A DNA stretch of 37,912 bases, from the NCBI RefSeq assembly GCF_029167235.1, contig NZ_JARFTR010000289.1, positions 1 to 37,912 on the forward strand, read 5' to 3'. The notes below the pieces were generated by a model. That model did no database searches and was not told where the DNA came from. It was given only the letters and a program-made list of their open reading frames with translations. The translations under genes were made by a program, and so were the position numbers. The stretch comes from Kamptonema sp. UHCC 0994. GTDB taxonomy: Bacteria; Cyanobacteriota; Cyanobacteriia; Cyanobacteriales; Microcoleaceae. Every line of letters starts with the position of its first letter. The stretch's first letter is position 1. Shown in pieces: positions 16,128 through 24,763 of this stretch.

Positions 16128-16193
16128 TCCATCAAAAATGGACTCTCAGACCAGAGCCAAGTCTGTATCAACGTCCAAACAGGTTGTCTGGAC
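16128..16193 (-). promoter_or_regulatory. hairpins in the psaK upstream/leader region
   Basis: TCCAT/ATGGA (16128-16142) forms a 5-bp hairpin with loop CAAAA. GTCCA-A-ACA...TGT-C-TGGAC (16173-16193) forms a near-perfect dyad that could be an RNA hairpin or an operator. Both lie 70-135 bp upstream of the psaK start. Photosystem I genes are strongly light-regulated in cyanobacteria; that these elements mediate it is a guess. Confidence 0.3.
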
Positions 16194-16317
16194 GGCTGAA
16201 TTCTGGGACTAATTGAATGCAAAGATTATAAATAGTGCTTAGCCACAAACTAAAATTTGTTTTAATAGTTAACAATAAGTTTATATTTTGATACAAATGC
16301 AACAGAGAGGTGCGATC

Positions 16318-17007
16318 GTGCGGGTCAAGATTTGTGGTATTACGAAGCCAGAGCAGGGGCAAGCGATCGCGCAACTAGGAGCGGCGGCTTTGGGGTTTAT
16401 CTGCGTGCCAGCATCACCCCGGTACATCAAACCAGAGTTGATTCGCGCGATCGTCGCGGGTTTGCCCCAGAATGTCGATCGCATTGGGGTTTTTGCTAAT
16501 TCCACAATAGAAGTCATTTGTCAAGTATCTGGTCAATCTCAATTAAATGGCGTGCAGTTGCATGGAGATGAAAGCCCAGAATTTTGCGATCTTCTTCGGC
16601 AATATTTACCAGGAGTTGAAATTATCAAAGCTTTGAGAGTAAAAACACCTGAAACCTTAGAGAAAGCCGCTATTTATGCCGCTCATGTTGATACCCTACT
16701 ATTAGATGCTTATCATCCTAACCAGCTAGGAGGTACGGGCAAAACAATAGATTGGAGGAGTTTAAAACAGTTTCAACCAAGTTGTCCTTGGCTGCTAGCG
16801 GGCGGTTTAACACCAGATAATATATTGGATGCACTCAAACATTTACAACCTAATGGTATCGATCTTTCCAGCGGTTTAGAAATAGCACCGGGAGATAAAG
16901 ATTTGAGCAAAGTTGCCAGATTATTTGAAGTAATTGCAGTTAGAAACGGCGAATTTCAAATCGGCTATCGCCCTCCGGTTCTTCATACTCTATCCTCAAA
17001 TCTTTAA
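16318..17007 (+). CDS. trpF: phosphoribosylanthranilate isomerase
   Basis: TrpF converts N-(5-phosphoribosyl)anthranilate to the ribulose form in tryptophan synthesis. The TIM barrel has the family start RVKICGIT with catalytic Cys6, [25 protein letters not shown], and the general-acid aspartate in [20 protein letters not shown]. The phosphate-binding end is [11 protein letters not shown] and [21 protein letters not shown] chose GTG at 16318 because AGAGAGG lies just upstream and the protein then begins MRVKICGIT (229 residues). TTG at 16288 or ATG at 16297 would add unconserved residues. It is isolated from other trp genes, as usual in cyanobacteria, and has a ~20-residue C-terminal extension. 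Confidence 0.93.
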   Translation: MRVKICGITKPEQGQAIAQLGAAALGFICVPASPRYIKPELIRAIVAGLPQNVDRIGVFANSTIEVICQVSGQSQLNGVQLHGDESPEFCDLLRQYLPGVEIIKALRVKTPETLEKAAIYAAHVDTLLLDAYHPNQLGGTGKTIDWRSLKQFQPSCPWLLAGGLTPDNILDALKHLQPNGIDLSSGLEIAPGDKDLSKVARLFEVIAVRNGEFQIGYRPPVLHTLSSNL

Positions 17008-17122
17008 CTGATGAGGCAGTTTAGCCATTTTTATACTTTATCATTATTCACGAGGCACAGAAGACTGTATGATTAGTAAAATACAAAAATCAGGCGCAAT
17101 TCAAACTGGAGGGTTTTAACCT

Positions 17123-18427
17123 ATGATTTTACTAATAGCAGCAGTCATAAGTTTTCTGGCGGGATTGGCACTTGCCTACTGGTTGGTAGAAAAGCGATTG
17201 CAGCAGCAAAAGCTAAACCAAAGCGAGCAAAGTCGCAGAATATCTGAGGAAATGGAAAGAAATCACCAGTCTCGGATGCAAGAAACTATCAAATCCCTAC
17301 AAGCTGGAGAAGAAAACCGCCTCCGACAAGTTACTGAAGAATTAGAGCAAGCTCACAACTCCCGGCTACAGGAAACAATACAATCCTTACAAGAGCAGCA
17401 CGATGCTCATTTAATTCAAATTACCGATGAATTGCAGAAAACCTATGAAGACAGGAGACAGTCAGAGCTACAATCTCTGCAACATCAACACCAGAGCAAG
17501 TTAAAACAAACCACTGAAGAATTACAGATTAGCGAAGCTCAAATGCAGACAACTATCAGGGAACTGCAAGAGCAATATGAAAGTCAATTGGTGCAAGCTG
17601 CTGAAGAATTAGCTAGAACTTATGAAGCTCAGAAAGAATCAGAGATCGAGCTGTTACAACAGGAATACGAAAGCGATTTAAGATTAGCCGCTGAGGAATC
17701 CCAAGCTCACGAAGCTCAGATGCAGGGAAATATTAGGCTACTGCAAGAACATTATGAAACTCAGTTGAAAAATGCAATTGAGGAGTTGCAAACTCATGAA
17801 GGTTACACGCAACAAACTGTCAGAATGTTACAAAAACATTATGAAAGTCAGTTAGGACAAAATCCAGTTTTGGAAGCATCTCCATCAGAGACAGTGATTC
17901 CTAGTTTTCTGGAGTCATCACAATCAGATCCGCTAACTTCAAATCATTCTGCGCCTTTGGAGTTAGAAATTGGAGAGCAGAAAATCCCAACATTGAACTT
18001 CACGGCTCAACCCTTAGCTCAGGAATTAGATAATAAAATTGTGGCCTGGGGAGATTCCCGCCAAATCAGTTTTGTTAACCAGTTAATCAGTTATTCTAAT
18101 CATCAAAATGGTCGGATTCGCAGGTTGGTAGCATCAGCTTTAGGCAAGATTGCTACTGTTAATGGTTTTCGGGTAGAATTGCAGCCAGCCATCCCGATTT
18201 TAGGAAAGCTAAGTAAAGATTTAGAGCCACAGGTTCGCTTGTCTGCCGTAGAAGCTTTAGGGGCGATTAAGTCTGATAAAGTAATACCTTTTCTGCAATC
18301 TTCTCTTAGAGATACTGATGGAGCAGTGGTTAAATCTGCAAGTCTTGCCCTTGAAAAATTTAGGTATTATCCAGCAAAATCTGCGGCTAAAACTAAAGAT
18401 TCTAAACTCAAGAAACCTCAGCGCTAA
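17123..18427 (+). CDS. membrane-anchored coiled-coil and HEAT-repeat protein
   Basis: The 434-residue protein starts with a transmembrane helix (2-22, MILLIAAVISFLAGLALAYW) that would leave the rest in the cytoplasm. Residues ~50-245 are a coiled coil built of seven tandem ~30-residue units, beginning near 51, 81, 111, 140, 170, 199 and 228 (RMQETIKSLQ, RLQETIQSLQ, RRQSELQSLQ and so on). A polar linker follows (~246-300). HEAT repeats occupy ~315-415 (RIRRLVASALGKIA; VRLSAVEALGAIKSDKVIPF), and the tail is basic. The RBS GGAGGG sits 11 bp before the ATG. This layout suggests a membrane-tethered spacer presenting a docking platform. The partner is unknown. Confidence 0.8.
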   Translation: MILLIAAVISFLAGLALAYWLVEKRLQQQKLNQSEQSRRISEEMERNHQSRMQETIKSLQAGEENRLRQVTEELEQAHNSRLQETIQSLQEQHDAHLIQITDELQKTYEDRRQSELQSLQHQHQSKLKQTTEELQISEAQMQTTIRELQEQYESQLVQAAEELARTYEAQKESEIELLQQEYESDLRLAAEESQAHEAQMQGNIRLLQEHYETQLKNAIEELQTHEGYTQQTVRMLQKHYESQLGQNPVLEASPSETVIPSFLESSQSDPLTSNHSAPLELEIGEQKIPTLNFTAQPLAQELDNKIVAWGDSRQISFVNQLISYSNHQNGRIRRLVASALGKIATVNGFRVELQPAIPILGKLSKDLEPQVRLSAVEALGAIKSDKVIPFLQSSLRDTDGAVVKSASLALEKFRYYPAKSAAKTKDSKLKKPQR

Positions 18428-18524
18428 TACTGCGTGTAACTACGTCAATTTTACTAAGAACATTCAAGCTTGATTTTCATAAGCAGAGTCAAGAGTTTAA
18501 AGCAAGACTTACGCACTGGAAGTC

Positions 18525-18589
18525 AAAACCCGGTTTCTACGTCAATATCTCTCGGAGAGAGCGACAATTTTTTAGAGAAACCGGGTTTT
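18525..18589. repeat. AAACCCGGTTTCT inverted repeat, terminator-like
   Basis: AAAACCCGGTTTCT (18525-18538) pairs with AGAAACCGGGTTTT (18576-18589), followed by TTT; the outer flanks continue as imperfect TACGCA/TGCGTA pairing. A third copy of AAACCCGGTTTCTT lies at 18649-18662. The arrangement can terminate transcripts from the HEAT protein but also looks like a dispersed repeat. The rest of the 18428-18734 gap holds no coding frame I can support. Confidence 0.65.
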
Positions 18590-18734
18590 TTTGCGTAAAT
18601 CCTGTAAATATGGAAAATTAAAGATTTGGAAACTAGAAAATTACGAATAAACCCGGTTTCTTGCCTCGATCTGTATAAGTTCTGACCAACTTTGAAAAAT
18701 ATTGCTACAATTTTAGTCTCTAGCAGTTATCCCA

Positions 18735-19745
18735 ATGTACTACTTCAAAAAATCCCTGATTAAAACTTTAAGCTACATTCTGCTTTTACTGCTGTCGTTC
18801 GCCGCGATCGTTGCTTGTAATTCTGCTACCACATCGTCTATTAACGATCGCCCACCCCTCAAATTTGCTCATAGTTTTTGGCCTGGAGTTCTTCCAATAG
18901 CGATCGCTGAAGACAAAGGCTTTTTTAAGCAGCAAGGGGTAAAATTACAAAGAATTTATCTACAAGATCAGGATGTAGCCATACAAATATCTGATTTTGT
19001 AGCAGGTAAATATGACGGTATGATCTTAGCTTTAGGGGATGTGGTTACTCTTGTTAATGCTAACCCTAGCCTGCTAATTGTTGCTGCTATTGACGAATCA
19101 AAGGGAGCAGATGCGATTATCAGCTCACCTCAAATTAAAGATGTAGCCAGTCTAAAAGGCAAGATAATTGGTGTAAAATTTGGTACTTTTGGCGAATTAT
19201 TTGTAAATAGGATGTTAAGTCTCAACGGCTTAACTACCAACGATGTCAAATACAGCAATATTAACGCTGATAAAATTTATGAACCCTTAAAAAAAGGTGA
19301 AGTTCAGGCAGGACATAGCTGGGAACCATATATGTCTCAGTTAACTAAAGCTGGTTTCCATGTACTATTTACTAGCGCTAAAACTCCTGGATTGATTCCT
19401 GATGTAATTGTGTTCCGAGGTATGGTAGTGCGCGAGCGCCCGGAGGATATCAAAGCATTTTTGCGTGCCTGGTTTCAGGCAGTAGATTACTGGCTAGCCA
19501 ATCCTCAAGAAGGAAACGCTATCATTGCCAAAGTTTTGAAAATAAAGCCTGAAGATATCTCCCTAGAAGGATTGCAGTTATTGACAGTTAAAGATAATAT
19601 AAAAGCCTTTGCTTCAGGCAACACTACAGAATCTTTAGCTTATACAATGAAGCTATATAGCGATTTTGCAATTCAAAAAGGAAATCTTACCCGTCCGCCA
19701 GAGATTGATAAATTTCTCACTCCTGCATTCCTACCCAAGCCGTAA
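18735..19745 (+). CDS. lipoprotein solute-binding protein (NMT1/SsuA-like)
   Basis: The 336-residue protein has a lipoprotein signal peptide ending in the lipobox IVAC (Cys28), so it should be anchored on the outer face of the inner membrane. The mature part is a type II periplasmic binding fold: LKFAHSFWPGVLPIAIAEDKGFFKQQGV, QISDFVAGKYDGMILALGD, ASLKGKIIGVKFGTFGELFVNRML and GHSWEPY, typical of the NMT1/TauA/SsuA group that binds sulfonates, pyrimidine precursors or similar solutes. No permease or ATPase gene is nearby. Instead, only 3 bp separate it from a Cache-HAMP-SpoIIE phosphatase, which suggests that it works as a sensor input rather than in transport. Confidence 0.87.
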   Translation: MYYFKKSLIKTLSYILLLLLSFAAIVACNSATTSSINDRPPLKFAHSFWPGVLPIAIAEDKGFFKQQGVKLQRIYLQDQDVAIQISDFVAGKYDGMILALGDVVTLVNANPSLLIVAAIDESKGADAIISSPQIKDVASLKGKIIGVKFGTFGELFVNRMLSLNGLTTNDVKYSNINADKIYEPLKKGEVQAGHSWEPYMSQLTKAGFHVLFTSAKTPGLIPDVIVFRGMVVRERPEDIKAFLRAWFQAVDYWLANPQEGNAIIAKVLKIKPEDISLEGLQLLTVKDNIKAFASGNTTESLAYTMKLYSDFAIQKGNLTRPPEIDKFLTPAFLPKP

Positions 19746-19748
19746 TCC

Positions 19749-21824
19749 ATGTGGCATTCTCGACTGAGCCTTCGCACCAAATTGATAGTTGCTTTTCTAG
19801 TTGTGGCGTTGATTCCACTACTTTTATTGGCATTTATCAATAAGCAAGCTACCCAAGAGATCCTAACGAGTAACGCTAATCAGTCACTATATGTAGCGGC
19901 TTATCAAACTGCCTATAACATCGATACCTTTATCGAGACTAATCTCAATACCGTGCGAGTAGAGGCAATTTTGCCTATGTTTACTAAATATTTGAGTTTA
20001 GCGCAGCCAAAAGCTGAAGGCTCTGATAAAGCTGATGCACTCTCTACACTGATTAGTCTTAGTCGCAAAGATACAAGCAATATCTATTCCTATGCTCTAT
20101 TGGATGTGCAGGGGGAGAATCTTATCGATACAAATACGCCTAATATCGGTCAAGATGAATCAAAACGTGACTATTTTACAGAGGTACTCAAAACCGCTTT
20201 GCCTTATGTTTCGGCTATCCAATTTTTACCAGAACGATCTGACTTATTTGTAATTTACTTTAGCGCCCCTGTCCGCAATTCTCAGGGAACAGTAATTGGT
20301 GTGTTGCGGTATTGCTACATGGCAACAATATTACAGCAGATGGTGAATGTACAAATTGGTATTGCTGGCTCCAAATCTTTCCCATTTTTATTAGATGAAA
20401 ACTATATCTATCTGGCACATGGCAGCCAACCAGAATTAATATTCAAATCTATTTTACCCCTCGATCGCGATCGCATTGAGCAACTACAAGCGGCGGGAAG
20501 ATTACCCCTTGAACCGATCGCATCTCTCTCAACTAATGCACCAATTTTGAAGCAAAGCTTGGATAACGCTGCTAATCAAAAATTCTCAGTTGTATCTTTG
20601 GAAGAAACTAACTATCAACCTACTGCGATCGCAATTGCCTCAGTTAAAAATAAACCTTGGCACGTTATATTTGCTCAACCACAAGCGGTATTTCTTGCTC
20701 CTATTGAAGCTCAAACTCGCTCTGTACTAACCTTGGCAATTGCGATCGCGATCCTTGTTGTTATTAGTGCAGTGCTAATTGCTCAACTTTTAGCTAAACC
20801 ACTCCTTTACTTAACCAGAATGGTCTCTCAATTCGATCGGGGTAAATTGGATATGCAGATTGAGGTTAAATCGCGCGATGAAGTCGGTCGCTTGGCTGAA
20901 TCATTCAATCGCATGATCGAGCGAATGGGCAGTTATACCAAAGGATTAGCTAAGGCTAATGCACAATTGGAAGAATCCAATTACTTGCTAGAACAAAGAG
21001 TGGTAGAACGAACAGCAGACTTGAGTGCAGCTTATCAGGAAATTACATCTCTCAATCAGCAACTCAAAACAGAAAATTTGCGAATGGGTGCAGAATTAGC
21101 AGTAACTAAAAAATTACAACAGATGATTCTACCAAAAGAGGAGGAACTCAATGGTGTAGAAAAACTAGAAATCGCTGGTTTTATGGAACCTGCTGATGAA
21201 GTAGGAGGAGATTATTATGATGTTCTCCAACAAAATGGTAGAGTCAAAATTGGTATTGGCGATATCACAGGACACGGCTTAGAAAGCGGTATAATTACGA
21301 TCATGGTTCAGTCGGCAGTGCGGGCTTTACTGACAAATGGTGAAACCGATCCTGTCAAATTTCTCTCGGCAATTAATCGCACGATATATGATAATATACA
21401 ACGGATGAATTCTAGTAAGAATCTTTCTCTTATTCTCTTGGATTATCACGAGGGTGTTGTCTACCTTAGCGGACAACATGAAAGTGTGATTTTAGTGCGT
21501 TCTAGTGGTGAAGTAGAAGAGATTGATACGGAAAATTTAGGGTTCCCGATTGGTTTAATAGAGAATATTAGTGACTTAATTTTTACAGCTAAATTGGAAT
21601 TGAAATCAGGGGATGTTCTAGTTCTTTATACTGATGGTATTACTGAAGCAGAGAATGAGAAAAAGAAACTGTATGGATTAGAAAAATTGCTCGAAGTGGT
21701 TAGTCAAAATTACTATAAATCTGCCAAAGAGATTCGTAATGTTGTGATTGAGGATGTGCGCTCGCATATTGGCTCTCGTAAAATATTTGATGATATTACT
21801 TTGGTAGTATTGAAGCAGAAATAG
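19749..21824 (+). CDS. Cache-HAMP-SpoIIE (PP2C) sensor phosphatase
   Basis: The 691-residue protein has TM1 at ~12-30 and a periplasmic double-Cache sensor at ~35-320 (YSYALLDVQGENLIDTN; VIYFSAPVRNSQGTVIGVLR). TM2 is at ~325-347 and HAMP at ~348-400 (DEVGRLAESFNRMIERM). A coiled coil follows (~400-445), then a SpoIIE/RsbU-type PP2C domain at ~470-690. Metal-binding motifs are intact: DEVGGDYYD, GDITGHG, YTDGITEAEN and DDITLVVL. Such enzymes dephosphorylate anti-sigma-antagonist (STAS) proteins in partner-switching pathways. No STAS or kinase gene is close by. Its immediate coupling to a solute-binding lipoprotein suggests that the bound ligand is reported to the Cache domain. Confidence 0.92.
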   Translation: MWHSRLSLRTKLIVAFLVVALIPLLLLAFINKQATQEILTSNANQSLYVAAYQTAYNIDTFIETNLNTVRVEAILPMFTKYLSLAQPKAEGSDKADALSTLISLSRKDTSNIYSYALLDVQGENLIDTNTPNIGQDESKRDYFTEVLKTALPYVSAIQFLPERSDLFVIYFSAPVRNSQGTVIGVLRYCYMATILQQMVNVQIGIAGSKSFPFLLDENYIYLAHGSQPELIFKSILPLDRDRIEQLQAAGRLPLEPIASLSTNAPILKQSLDNAANQKFSVVSLEETNYQPTAIAIASVKNKPWHVIFAQPQAVFLAPIEAQTRSVLTLAIAIAILVVISAVLIAQLLAKPLLYLTRMVSQFDRGKLDMQIEVKSRDEVGRLAESFNRMIERMGSYTKGLAKANAQLEESNYLLEQRVVERTADLSAAYQEITSLNQQLKTENLRMGAELAVTKKLQQMILPKEEELNGVEKLEIAGFMEPADEVGGDYYDVLQQNGRVKIGIGDITGHGLESGIITIMVQSAVRALLTNGETDPVKFLSAINRTIYDNIQRMNSSKNLSLILLDYHEGVVYLSGQHESVILVRSSGEVEEIDTENLGFPIGLIENISDLIFTAKLELKSGDVLVLYTDGITEAENEKKKLYGLEKLLEVVSQNYYKSAKEIRNVVIEDVRSHIGSRKIFDDITLVVLKQK

Positions 21825-21868
21825 AGTTTTCTGCTAAAATTAGAAGAATCTGTAAGGAGGTAATAGCA

Positions 21869-22510
21869 ATGCTGATGAAGCTAAATAAGTTACTTGACGA
21901 ACAAGCGCTGCAACGCCAAGATCCTGAAGATCGCTACATCACGGATCGCATCAACTGGGAGCAATATGAGACAATGCTCGCCAAGATCGGAGACGCTGCC
22001 GGATATCGAGTTACTTATTTAGATGGAGTTTTAGAAATTATGGCACCTTCTCGCCGTCCTGAAAGTGGAAAAACTCGCATTGGCGATCTTCTACTCATTT
22101 ACTTTGTAGAAGCTGATATCAATTATTTTCCTTTTGGTTCTACAACTCTGCGACAAGAGGAGAAAAGTAGCGGTATTGAACCTGACGAAGCTTACTGTAT
22201 TGGCACTGACAAAGAATTTCCCGATCTGGCAATTGAAGTTACTATTACCAGCGGGGGTATCAATAAACTGGAGGTGTACAGAAGGTTAAACGTGCGAGAA
22301 GTTTGGTTCTGGCAAAATCAACGTTTTTCTCTCTACTATTTGCAAGAAGAAACTCCAGTTCAATTTGTGCAAGCCTGCGGTTATGAACTAATTCAGAAAA
22401 GCGAGGTGCTTCCCGATCTCGATATTGAACTGTTGACGGAATGTATGAAAAATCCTAACTCGCTAGCGGCTGTAAAAGAATTTCGGCAAGGTTGGCGATC
22501 GCAACTCTAA
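21869..22510 (+). CDS. Uma2 family (DUF820) putative endonuclease
   Basis: The 213-residue protein has the Uma2 core: YRVTYLDGVLEIMAPSRRPE, IEPDEAYCIGTDKEFPDLAIEV, TSGGINKLEVYRRLNVREVWFW. These supply the PD-(D/E)XK-like acidic residues. An excellent RBS (AAGGAGG) lies ~10 bp before the ATG. It starts 44 bp after the phosphatase gene on the same strand and could be co-transcribed, although Uma2 genes insert in many contexts. It is the second Uma2 gene in the window (other at 10475-11056) and has diverged from it. Confidence 0.85.
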   Translation: MLMKLNKLLDEQALQRQDPEDRYITDRINWEQYETMLAKIGDAAGYRVTYLDGVLEIMAPSRRPESGKTRIGDLLLIYFVEADINYFPFGSTTLRQEEKSSGIEPDEAYCIGTDKEFPDLAIEVTITSGGINKLEVYRRLNVREVWFWQNQRFSLYYLQEETPVQFVQACGYELIQKSEVLPDLDIELLTECMKNPNSLAAVKEFRQGWRSQL

Positions 22511-22535
22511 TCGTAACTACAAAATCACAAATAAC

Positions 22536-24299
22536 CTAAAATCGCTGACCGGTACCGAAGAGAACTCTCACGCCGCCGCGATCGCTAACCCCGATATCTA
22601 AGCGAATTAACCCAAAAGGCGATCGCACTCGCACTCCTACCCCAGCCGCAGCCCCCGTCCCCGGTTTGTCCCGGACAATGGCTGGTTCTCCCAATACGCT
22701 GTCGCCAGAACCTAAATCTGAGGCAAAATCGACAAATATCACGCCACCGATATTACTCCTGATGGGAAAGCGATATTCGCCGGAGGCTAAAAAGTAGCTG
22801 CGGCCAGTACCAAGAGCTCCCGATGTGTAAGCCCGCACAGAACTACTACCGCCGAGACGGAAAGCTTCTGCGGGAGGGAAGTCGCCGATGATAGTACCGG
22901 CTTGCAAGTTAAAGGCAAACATTTCGGGTAAAGCTTTGGGATCGTTTCTACCTATCCATTGTATAGGCACGTATTGTATGTAGTTAGCCAACAGCCTATT
23001 CATAGTGATATTCCCCCGCCCTAGAGGAATTGACTGTTCTGTACTGAGACTAAGAATCGAGCCGCTAGTAGGGTTGAAGGGATTATTCCGCCAGTCGCGG
23101 GTGAAGCCCAAAGATACAGTATATAATTCGTCAACGCCAGTACCGCTAAAAGTGAGAGGATTTCCTTCTTCGTCCCGTCGGGCAATCCTCAAATTGCGAT
23201 CGCGCGTGCTGATGCTGGTATAGTTCAATCCTAGAGTCCCCTGCCAATCGCCAATCGGTCGGGTGAAATTGACATTTCCACCCATCCTGATTTCCCGGAC
23301 TTTGTTGTCGTCGGGCAAATTGACATCTTTATCGAAAATGTCGGAACTCCGGCGATCGCGAAAAGTTCCGAAACTGTAACCCAAACGGTTTTCGCTGGCA
23401 AGATAGGGGCTTGTAAACCGCAAATCGTACTCAAAGTCTCGGAGACTAGGCTGGACAAGTACCGATACCCGCTGACTGCGGCCGAGTATTTGCCGAACTC
23501 CCAAAATTACAAACACCCCAAGGTCATCGCTGTAGCCGCCGCCAAAGTTAAAACTGCGAGGCTGACCTTCGGTGACGTTGTAGATGACATTGACATCAGT
23601 GCCGACTTGTTCTGTGGAAACTGTAACCTTGGAAAATAAAGCCAATTGCCGCAACTGTTGTAAATCACGGCGGACTGCTGCTTGACTATAATTATCTCCA
23701 GCTTTGAGTTGAATCTCGCTGCGGATGAAATCTTCTGAGATTCGCCCCTGAATTGGGTTGCCTTCTTTATCTACGGCTTCGCCTTTGGAGTTAACGAATC
23801 TAACTTTTACATCTCTGACATAAGCGCCCTCTACATCTTGGGTCACTTCCTCCCCTTGACTCATTTGTACGCTACCGCCGAGTTCTTGGGCGCTGTTTAA
23901 GGGTTGGGCGCTTTGGCTGGTGGTGAGTGAGGGCATCGGACTGACGATGCTTTGGGTCGGCGTAGCGATCGCGGATTTAAAATCTTTAGGGAGAGCTTTT
24001 TTTGCTGATACTGTCACCGTCTCTACAGTATCATTCTCGATCGGTCTAGGCGAATAGCCAAGGCCTGGCGAATAGAATTCGCGGCTACACAAACCAAGTC
24101 CGCCTTCGCGGACTGAAGACCCATCAAGAATTTTACAACCCGCGAAGGCGGGTTTTGTTTGTATAGACGCGGTTTCAACCGCCCGGTTTTTAATTTTTGG
24201 TTCGGGGGCTGAAGATTCAGCGATCGCTAAACCTGCATTGGTCAACCCGCCTCCGACCAAGGTTGCTAAACTCAAAACTATAACTTTTGGAATACGCAT
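22536..24299 (-). CDS. Omp85/BamA-type outer membrane protein with a single POTRA-like domain
   Basis: The 587-residue protein has a signal peptide (1-~28, VLSLATLVGGGLTNAGLAIA), a long low-conservation linker (29-~155), one POTRA-like domain (~158-245: GAYVRDVKVRFVN, RRDLQQLRQLALFSKVTVS), and a 16-strand-type barrel (~250-587) with terminal Phe (VLFGTGQRF). The loop-6 motif appears as LGGSSSVRAY, a variant of the usual VRGY/F. Cyanobacterial Omp85 normally has three POTRAs, so this is a short paralogue, possibly for translocation of selected proteins or lipids rather than the essential insertase. Residues ~39-88 are encoded by a repeat element inserted in frame (separate entry). It converges on the Uma2 gene. 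Confidence 0.88.
   Translation of the reverse strand: MRIPKVIVLSLATLVGGGLTNAGLAIAESSAPEPKIKNRAVETASIQTKPAFAGCKILDGSSVREGGLGLCSREFYSPGLGYSPRPIENDTVETVTVSAKKALPKDFKSAIATPTQSIVSPMPSLTTSQSAQPLNSAQELGGSVQMSQGEEVTQDVEGAYVRDVKVRFVNSKGEAVDKEGNPIQGRISEDFIRSEIQLKAGDNYSQAAVRRDLQQLRQLALFSKVTVSTEQVGTDVNVIYNVTEGQPRSFNFGGGYSDDLGVFVILGVRQILGRSQRVSVLVQPSLRDFEYDLRFTSPYLASENRLGYSFGTFRDRRSSDIFDKDVNLPDDNKVREIRMGGNVNFTRPIGDWQGTLGLNYTSISTRDRNLRIARRDEEGNPLTFSGTGVDELYTVSLGFTRDWRNNPFNPTSGSILSLSTEQSIPLGRGNITMNRLLANYIQYVPIQWIGRNDPKALPEMFAFNLQAGTIIGDFPPAEAFRLGGSSSVRAYTSGALGTGRSYFLASGEYRFPIRSNIGGVIFVDFASDLGSGDSVLGEPAIVRDKPGTGAAAGVGVRVRSPFGLIRLDIGVSDRGGVRVLFGTGQRF
24047..24183. repeat. dispersed palindromic repeat translated in frame within the Omp85 gene
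   Basis: The block contains AAGTCCGCCTTCGCGGACTT-like and ACCCGCGAAGGCGGGTT palindromes flanked by GCGAATAGAATTCGCGG and GACGCGGTTTCAACCGCC. I recognise this layout as a dispersed, normally intergenic repeat of Oscillatoria-type cyanobacteria (from memory). Here it lies inside the reading frame, with no stop codons, and encodes an unusual Cys/Gly/Pro-rich stretch (PAFAGCKILDGSSVREGG) in the linker after the signal peptide. Length is about 135 bp, a multiple of three or close to it. Confidence 0.65.
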
Positions 24300-24425
24300 A
24301 GAAACTAGATTTAAGCCACTTCCAAGGAATATTAGCGAAAATCTGCCAAAAAGCCTATGCCTCTAAAGTGAGAAGCGATCGCGTAAATTTTGGAGATCGC
24401 GATCGCCCAGAAAAAAATTCACCAG

Positions 24426-24626
24426 CTAAATAGCCTGTCGAGACACCCGCTTCTCAAAATGAGCTTGAGTCTGTTGCAACAGATGTTCGCGGCTATCTTT
24501 AGCCTGTGTAATATTCGGGACTAAGTTACGAGCCTGTAAAGTCATGTGAAGCTGTAGATGAGCTACGTACTCACTGACATCTTCACGCAATGAGCAAGCC
24601 GGATATTCTGTCAACTGCGAGTTCAA
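24426..24626 (-). CDS. small hypothetical protein
   Basis: A 66-residue helical, charged protein starts at a TTG at 24626, with AGGAGA five bases upstream (from AAGGGAAGGAGAACACTTTG). It has no signal peptide, membrane segment or known motif; its residues ~15-60 are an uninterrupted hydrophilic helix pattern (VSEYVAHLQLHMTLQARNLV). It is monocistronic and divergent from the acetyltransferase remnant. I do not recognise the family. The good RBS and the helix-compatible composition support it as real. Confidence 0.55.
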   Translation of the reverse strand: MNSQLTEYPACSLREDVSEYVAHLQLHMTLQARNLVPNITQAKDSREHLLQQTQAHFEKRVSRQAI

Positions 24627-24763
24627 AGTGTTCTCCTTCCCTTATGCTGCGTCGTTTTCAGACCACCATTGAAGGTATCACAGGACTCTTGTTATGTTTC
24701 TAGTTTGCAATAAAGTTTAATCTTTGGCAGTGTTTATCGTTACAATTATTTACATTATCTGAC

